Origin: Deinococcus hopiensis KR-140
Lineage (GTDB): Bacteria > Deinococcota > Deinococci > Deinococcales > Deinococcaceae
DNA: 64,000 nt
Direction: 5' to 3'
Assembly (NCBI GenBank): GCA_943327755.2
Contig: CALPYF020000008.1
Location: forward strand, 62,001-126,000
The stretch's first letter is position 1; each line of letters starts with the position of its first letter. This document shows, one piece after another, positions 59,336-64,000 of this stretch. The position numbers were made by a program, and so were the translations under genes. Below the pieces are notes generated by a model. It made no database searches and was not told the origin of the DNA. It saw nothing but the letters and a program-made list of their open reading frames with translations.

Positions 59336-60319
59336 TCAGCCGACCTTGATGCGCGGATCAACGACCGCGAGGAGAATGTCGCCCAGGGCGTTGCCGATTA
59401 CGAGCAGGACGGTGGTGATCACGGTGAAGCCGGCAATCAGGTACAGGTCCTGGGCGTTCAGGGCATCGAGGATCATCGGGGTGATGCCGGGGTAGGCGAA
59501 CACGACCTCGATGAAGCCAGCACCAGCCACAGCACTTGGCAGCAAACTACCGACATTGGCTACGATCGGCAGAATCGCATTCCGGAAGGTGTGCTTCCAG
59601 ATGGCGGTGCGTTCGGTGACGCCCTTGGCGCGCGCCGTGCGAATGTAGTCCGAGCGCATCACTTCCAGCATCTGGCCCCGGATCACGCGGGTCAGTCCCG
59701 CAGCGTCGCTGACCGCGAGGATGACAGCAGGAATAATGAGGTGTTTGGTGACGTCGAAGAACTTCTGGACAGCCGTCATGCTGTCAAAGTCATTGCTGGT
59801 CATGCCGTTGATCGGAATATCCAGGCCCGTCTTGGTACGCAACTGCAGGATGAAGTAGATGACGATCAGGGCCAGGAAGAAGCTGGGGAATCCGAGCAGG
59901 AAGTACAGGAAGACGTTGACGGCCTTGTCACCCAAAGAGTTCTGCCGGACGGCGCCAAACACCCCAAGCGGTATGGCGATCAGATAGAAGAGCACGGTGT
60001 ACAACAAAACGAGGTACATCGAGTTGGCGACACGCGGCTTGATGACGTCCAGTACGGGCTGCTGATACGAAAAGGACAGGCCCAGATCAAAATGGAAGAG
60101 CATGTTGCGCATCCACAGGAAGTACTGCTCGATGGGATGGCGGTCCAGACCGAAATTACGTTGTAGCGCAGCCAACTGCTCCGGGCTGATGTTCGGGTTG
60201 AGCTTGGCCGGCGTCAGGAAGTCGCCGGGGGCCAGCTGGATCACGAAGAAGATCAGGATGCTGGCCAGCAGCAGGGTGGGGATGGACTGCACCAGTCGGC
60301 GCAGGAGGAATGGGATCAT
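59336..60319 (-). CDS. dppB: peptide ABC transporter permease (DppB/OppB)
   Basis: 327 residues. N-terminal FLLRRLVQSIPTLLLASILI, the family signature, six helices, and the cytosolic coupling loop RTARAKGVTERTAIWKHTFR. Forms the channel with DppC. Confidence 0.94.
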   Translation of the reverse strand: MIPFLLRRLVQSIPTLLLASILIFFVIQLAPGDFLTPAKLNPNISPEQLAALQRNFGLDRHPIEQYFLWMRNMLFHFDLGLSFSYQQPVLDVIKPRVANSMYLVLLYTVLFYLIAIPLGVFGAVRQNSLGDKAVNVFLYFLLGFPSFFLALIVIYFILQLRTKTGLDIPINGMTSNDFDSMTAVQKFFDVTKHLIIPAVILAVSDAAGLTRVIRGQMLEVMRSDYIRTARAKGVTERTAIWKHTFRNAILPIVANVGSLLPSAVAGAGFIEVVFAYPGITPMILDALNAQDLYLIAGFTVITTVLLVIGNALGDILLAVVDPRIKVG

Positions 60320-60406
60320 GCGGGCTCTCCGGGGGCGTCATGGGTGTGGGGGGCAGTCCGCGCGGGCGGACCACCCCCCGTGGGAGCAGCGTGCTGCTCT
60401 GGTCGC

Positions 60407-62173
60407 TTACTTGATGAAGGTCAGGGCGTTGAGACGCTGGCCGTAGTAGGCGTTCATCAGGTTGGCCGGGAATTCGCCGCCCAGACGCTCATTGAAGGCC
60501 ACGTGGAAGTTGCCGCCGACGAGGTAGATGACAGGCTGCAGTTCGCCTTCAGCCTTCATCAGCTGGCCGCCGATGGCGCGGCGCTTGGCGTCGTTCAGCT
60601 CGGAGTCGCCTTGGTAGTACAGCTTGGTCATCAGCTGTTCCTGGCTGGTGGCGCACTTGCCGTCGGTGGGGTTGTTGTAGGAGTGCAGGTTGGTGCCGCA
60701 GGGCACGACGTTGCTGCCGAAGCTCCAGATGTTGCTGCCGCCGGAGAGGCCCAGCAGGATGGCGTCGAAGGGACGGTTCTCGCCCTTGGAGGTCAGCTGG
60801 CTGACCAGGGTGTTGAAGTCGATGGGGGTGAAGTTGACCTTCACGCCGACCTTCTTGGCTTCGTCGGCGAAGATGCGGCCGAGCTGCTCGCGGACGGTGT
60901 TGCCCGCGTTGGTGCTCAGGTTGAATTCCAGCACCTTGCCGCTCTTGTCGACCAGGTAGCCCTGGGCGTTCTTCTTGGTGTAGCCGATCTGCGCGAGCAG
61001 CTTGCTGGCCTGCGCGAGGTCGTACTTGTACTGGGGGGCGCCGGCGGCGAGGCCTGCGTCGATCTGCTGCTTGAAGATGGGGTAGGTGCTGAAGTACGTC
61101 TCGCTGCCCAGGCCGCCCAGGGCGAGCTGAACCATGGCCTGACGGTTGGCGATGTGGCTCATGGCGCGGCGGAAACGCACGTCGCGGAAGAGCTTCTGCT
61201 TGGCGGGGTCGCCCGCCTTGTTCCAGTTGAAGGTGATCCACTGGCTGGTGGCCTGGGGGCTGACGTTGGCCTTCAGGAAGGCCTTGAGGCTGCCGTTGTC
61301 GATGGCCTTCTTGGTCTGGGCCAGGTCGTCGGCGTTGCGCATGCCGACCGTGTCGATCTGACCGGCCAGGAAGGCGGCGAGGGACGCGTTGGCATCAGCG
61401 ACGATACGCACGGACATGGTGTTCAGGTAGGGCAGTTCCTGACCGCGGCTGTCCTTGTTCCAGTCGCCCCAGTTGGGGTTCTTCTTGAAGACAGTGCGCT
61501 CACCGGCGCGGTAGGAGTCAACAATCCACGTGCCTGCACCAATGATCTGGCTGGCGGGCGTAGCGAGGCCCCACATCTTCTTGACAGCGTCGGCGCCGCC
61601 TTCACGGTAGGCCTTGCCGAACACGTGGTCAGGCCAGGGAGCGTAGCTCATGATGCTCAGGGCGCTGGCGCTGGGCTGGGGGAAGTCGAACTGCAGGGTG
61701 TAGTTGTCAAGCTTCTTGACCGTGATGGGCTTGCCCACTAGGAAGAAGGTGTCGTAGCTGTTGCTGCCGACCTTGTCGTCGGTGTGGATCTTCCAGGTGG
61801 TAACCCAGTCGTCGGCGGTGATGGCCTGCCCATCGCTGAACTTCATGCCCTGGCGGATCTTGACCACGAACCGCTTGTTGTTGTTGCTGACCACGGGGGC
61901 GCCGGCAGCCATGTAGGGGATGAACTCGTCGTTGCGGGGATCCTGGGTGAACAGACCAGTACCAGACTCCATGCGGTCCGGGATGCTGTCCGCTTCGGAG
62001 CTGGTGAAGGGGTTCATGGTCTTGAAGTCGCTGATGGCGGACAGGCGCAGTTCGCCACCGCGTTTGTTCCCGGTGTTCTGATCAGCGGTCCAGGCAGAGG
62101 GCCAGACGAACGCGCTCTGAGCGGCGGCGGTGCCGACCGTCAGGGCCAGGGCAAGAGTCAGGGCTTTTTTCAT
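60407..62173 (-). CDS. dppA: peptide ABC transporter, substrate-binding protein (SBP_bac_5)
   Basis: 588 residues from ATG 62173 after TGGAGG. Signal peptide (KKALTLALALTVGTAAAQ), then family 5 binding fold (QGMKFSDGQAITADDWVTTW; FNWNKAGDP; VRFRRAMSHIANRQA). First gene of the operon dppABCDF; binds peptides outside the membrane. The oligopeptide (Opp) name is equally suitable. Confidence 0.94.
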   Translation of the reverse strand: MKKALTLALALTVGTAAAQSAFVWPSAWTADQNTGNKRGGELRLSAISDFKTMNPFTSSEADSIPDRMESGTGLFTQDPRNDEFIPYMAAGAPVVSNNNKRFVVKIRQGMKFSDGQAITADDWVTTWKIHTDDKVGSNSYDTFFLVGKPITVKKLDNYTLQFDFPQPSASALSIMSYAPWPDHVFGKAYREGGADAVKKMWGLATPASQIIGAGTWIVDSYRAGERTVFKKNPNWGDWNKDSRGQELPYLNTMSVRIVADANASLAAFLAGQIDTVGMRNADDLAQTKKAIDNGSLKAFLKANVSPQATSQWITFNWNKAGDPAKQKLFRDVRFRRAMSHIANRQAMVQLALGGLGSETYFSTYPIFKQQIDAGLAAGAPQYKYDLAQASKLLAQIGYTKKNAQGYLVDKSGKVLEFNLSTNAGNTVREQLGRIFADEAKKVGVKVNFTPIDFNTLVSQLTSKGENRPFDAILLGLSGGSNIWSFGSNVVPCGTNLHSYNNPTDGKCATSQEQLMTKLYYQGDSELNDAKRRAIGGQLMKAEGELQPVIYLVGGNFHVAFNERLGGEFPANLMNAYYGQRLNALTFIK

Positions 62174-62263
62174 GGGGTCCTCCAGGGTGCGTGAAAGGAA
62201 ATACGACAAGTTCCGGCGCGCAGCCGGGTGACTTGGTTCCAGATTTCGTTTTCCAGCGAGCTC

Positions 62264-62292
62264 AATATATGGATTGACTTAGCCTAGGTCAA
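62264..62292 (-). promoter_or_regulatory. dppABCDF promoter
   Basis: On the minus strand -35 TTGACC (62287-62292), exactly 17 bp, -10 TATATT (62264-62269). The best sigma-70-type promoter in the window; it gives a leader of about 85 bases. Confidence 0.85.
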
Positions 62293-62441
62293 GATTGTCA
62301 GATCATTCTCATGAATCAGGAGCGCATAAGTATCCTAAGGCTTACATTTGACACTGTTCTGCGCGCAGATCAAGGCAGACGACAGGAGAAGTACCGCTCA
62401 AATAAAGGGACATTTGCCACATTTCATAACTAGGCATGCAC

Positions 62442-62480
62442 ATGAAGCGTGCCGTTCCGAAACAGAACGACACGCTTCAT
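62442..62480. ncRNA. unexplained 16-bp stem-loop
   Basis: ATGAAGCGTGCCGTTC pairs with GAACGACACGCTTCAT over a 7-base loop. The only mismatch is a C-A on the plus strand but a G-U pair on the minus, suggesting that a minus-strand RNA is the functional form. It lies 107 bases past the secG stop with no U-tract. Confidence 0.4.
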
Positions 62481-62586
62481 CTAGAAACTGGTGCCAGACC
62501 AGGAATTTTCCCCAGGGATAAGACTTTTCTCTTGCCGTTACGGGACACGCCTCCCGGATGTCAAAGGACCCCGGGTAAGGCGATGT

Positions 62587-62811
62587 TCAGCGTGAAACGA
62601 GGTTGATCAGCAGGGCCAGAAGCATGAAGAAGCCACCCAGCACGCTGGTGATGCGGATGAGGCCGCCCTCGACTCCACGGCCGCCCAGCAGCGATCCGCC
62701 GGAAGCCATGCTGGCCGACAACCCTGCCTGCTTGGGCACCTGCAGGAGCACGAAGAAGATCAGGCCCACGCAGACCAGAGCGAACAGCACGATGAACAGG
62801 GTCAGAATCAT
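62587..62811 (-). CDS. secG: preprotein translocase subunit SecG
   Basis: 74 residues with two membrane helices, LTLFIVLFALVCVGLIFFVL and IRITSVLGGFFMLLALLIN, joined by the Gly/Ser-rich ASMASGGSLLGGRG loop (typical SecG GG motif). Accessory subunit of SecYEG. AGAGAGG seven bases before the ATG. Confidence 0.93.
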   Translation of the reverse strand: MILTLFIVLFALVCVGLIFFVLLQVPKQAGLSASMASGGSLLGGRGVEGGLIRITSVLGGFFMLLALLINLVSR

Positions 62812-62910
62812 GAAAACCTCTCTTGAACGTCCGGCCCGCGCTGCATACCTGTATATTCATGCAGGGGTTCTTCCGGCGCCGGGGTATTGTAGCGCGTCTG
62901 CCCCGTTCTG

Positions 62911-63435
62911 TCAGCGGCCCCTCACCTTGCGGTAGCCCTTGCGCAGGCCGTGATCCGGCCGCACACCGTCGGCAATGAGGTGCAGCCACTGACTCAGGTA
63001 GTACCCCAGCAGCAGCGGCAGGACGACCTTCCAGGCAATGGGCTGCGGAATGACCGGGAGTGGCACGTCCGGCGCGACGAACCGGATCAGCCCCACGACC
63101 AGCGCGACGATCAGGGCCACATACAGCAGGCGGGTCAACGGGCCGATCAGCCAGCTGTGAGACCATCCCCGGTGACTGAACACCATGCCGTAGGGCACCC
63201 ACAGCACGCCCAGCACCCCCCAGTGCCGCTTGCTGTCCACCTTGCCCTCGGCCAGGTCGAGATCCGGAGACAGCAGGAACGTCCCGGCGGCGTACGCCAG
63301 CGTGAAGTTCAGCGCCTGCGCCGGAGTGACGACCAGCAGATCCTGGCGGGTCGCGTACAGGGCGGCGGCGGCGAGCACGCTGTACGCGCCGATGTTGATG
63401 AGGTTGTGAACACGTCCACTCGGCACGGGCGCCAT
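62911..63435 (-). CDS. DUF2227-like membrane protein (putative metal-binding)
   Basis: 174 residues. His/Asp motifs LSPDLDLAEG, FSHRGWSHSWL and YYLSQWLHLIADG match the DUF2227 pattern of a membrane protein with putative metal ligands; about four membrane helices. Function unknown. Starts at 63435, with a divergent lipoprotein gene beyond. Confidence 0.8.
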   Translation of the reverse strand: MAPVPSGRVHNLINIGAYSVLAAAALYATRQDLLVVTPAQALNFTLAYAAGTFLLSPDLDLAEGKVDSKRHWGVLGVLWVPYGMVFSHRGWSHSWLIGPLTRLLYVALIVALVVGLIRFVAPDVPLPVIPQPIAWKVVLPLLLGYYLSQWLHLIADGVRPDHGLRKGYRKVRGR

Positions 63436-63499
63436 TGTGCCACCCCTGCCTCATGCACTTCATGTGCGGTCAGCTTTCTTGCGGCATGCTGTGGCGACC

Positions 63500-64000
63500 A
63501 TGACACACCTGTACCGCGCCGCCGGGCTCGTGGCCGCCGCCCTCGCCCTCTCTGCCTGTGATCAGCTGCGCTCTGGTTCGGGTGCCAGCTCGACCACTCT
63601 GCAAGACCGCACGCTCGGTCTGGGTCTGAGCACCCAGCAGACGGTCAACGTGCCGTTCACCGGTTCGTGGCGCGTCACGGACTTTCCCTCCTGGCTGAGC
63701 GTGTCCCAGCAGGCCGGAACGGGCGCCGTGACCTTCACGCTGCGCGCTGACCGGCAGTCGGTCACGCCGCTCGGCGCCGACCAGCCCACACTGAGCGGCG
63801 TGATCAAGGTCAGCTGGACGTCCGGCGAGAGCAAGGCCGCCCAGAGCGGCACGGCGGCCTGGACGGTCAGTGCGCAGCAGTTCGAACTGAGTGGGCGCGC
63901 GGCGCAGCCCGCCCAGGTCAGCGGCGCGGATCTGGTCACGTCCAGCAGGCTCGCGGCACAGTCCACCGTGGCGGCTCCGGCACGCGGGGTCATCGTGAAG
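63500..64000 (+). CDS. exported lipoprotein, N-terminal part (3' end outside window)
   Basis: 167 codons, open at the window end. Lipobox LALSAC at residues ~15-20. Then a beta-rich domain (FTGSWRVTDFPSWLSVSQQA; GAVTFTLRAD) resembling BACON-type domains, and the segment ARGVIVK at the edge, which often precedes the catalytic domain of subtilisin-like (S8) proteases. That identity is a guess pending the missing sequence. Confidence 0.75.
   Translation, partial: MTHLYRAAGLVAAALALSACDQLRSGSGASSTTLQDRTLGLGLSTQQTVNVPFTGSWRVTDFPSWLSVSQQAGTGAVTFTLRADRQSVTPLGADQPTLSGVIKVSWTSGESKAAQSGTAAWTVSAQQFELSGRAAQPAQVSGADLVTSSRLAAQSTVAAPARGVIVK

Larger units (their letters stand above)
62174..62586. other. 413-bp AT-richer intergenic region, dppA to secG
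   Basis: No gene recognised and no tRNA cloverleaf seen. It holds the dppA promoter (62264-62292) and an unexplained 16-bp hairpin (62442-62480). It is markedly richer in A/T than the rest of the window. Confidence 0.6.

Noticed and set aside
62174..62910. tRNA gene in the AT-rich gaps around secG
   Set aside because: No acceptor/T-arm pattern (GGTTCRANYCC) or cloverleaf could be drawn.

Overview
The window is chromosomal DNA from a Deinococcus-type bacterium. Composition is very GC-rich (estimated by eye near 70%). The lycopene cyclase (crtLm type), the complete hut operon, the KH/RimM/TrmD cluster and many leaderless start sites (a TANNNT -10 box 6-7 nt before the start codon) all fit that genus. 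I see no rRNA, tRNA, CRISPR array, phage or complete insertion sequence.

Layout. 1-5 kb (minus): a class A beta-lactamase-like lipoprotein cut by the window edge, DegV, and a large membrane Fe-S oxidoreductase with a repeat-rich tail. 5.2-10.2 kb (plus): MoxR ATPase with VWA/metallopeptidase-like partner, NudC, an LRV-repeat protein and a Nudix hydrolase. 10.2-12 kb (minus): a small exported protein and a B12-binding-type radical SAM protein. 12.2-17.4 kb (plus): khpA-rimM-trmD, a Lon-substrate-domain protein, recG and a small HAD protein. 17.4-23.2 kb: ferritin-like Tat protein, HIT and HAD proteins, a PadR regulator with three tandem related membrane proteins, sdaAA, and a histidine phosphatase gene broken by an amber codon. 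23.2-29.2 kb (minus): the histidine utilisation operon hutU-x-hutG-hutI-hutH, with an unknown exported protein (x) inside it. 29.4-37 kb: TetR with a glycosyltransferase, an IclR regulator, a TPR-GGDEF-EAL protein, sdaAB and lycopene cyclase. 37-45.3 kb: lipoproteins and esterases, then a CitAB-type two-component pair divergent from a tctCBA tricarboxylate transporter. 45.3-49.4 kb: a BTAD-family regulator, a monooxygenase-like protein and a DJ-1/PfpI protein. 49.4-54.3 kb (plus): metH-metF behind a candidate SAM riboswitch. 54.6-62.2 kb (minus): a DUF4139 protein and a five-gene oligopeptide/dipeptide ABC importer. 62.6-64 kb: secG, a DUF2227-like membrane protein and the start of an exported lipoprotein.

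Functionally, peptide uptake, histidine degradation, serine deamination and carboxylate uptake together suggest a cell that feeds on peptides, amino acids and organic acids. An identical-spacing palindrome before hutU and before the IclR gene links that regulator to the hut operon. The most unusual signals are: (i) hairpin repeats whose arms are tandem heptamers, two of which lie inside metH and alter its protein; (ii) the PadR plus three-paralogue membrane gene set; (iii) the seven K-x-W-x-P-K repeats on the Fe-S protein; (iv) a roughly 155-bp MITE-like element abutting the crtLm stop codon.
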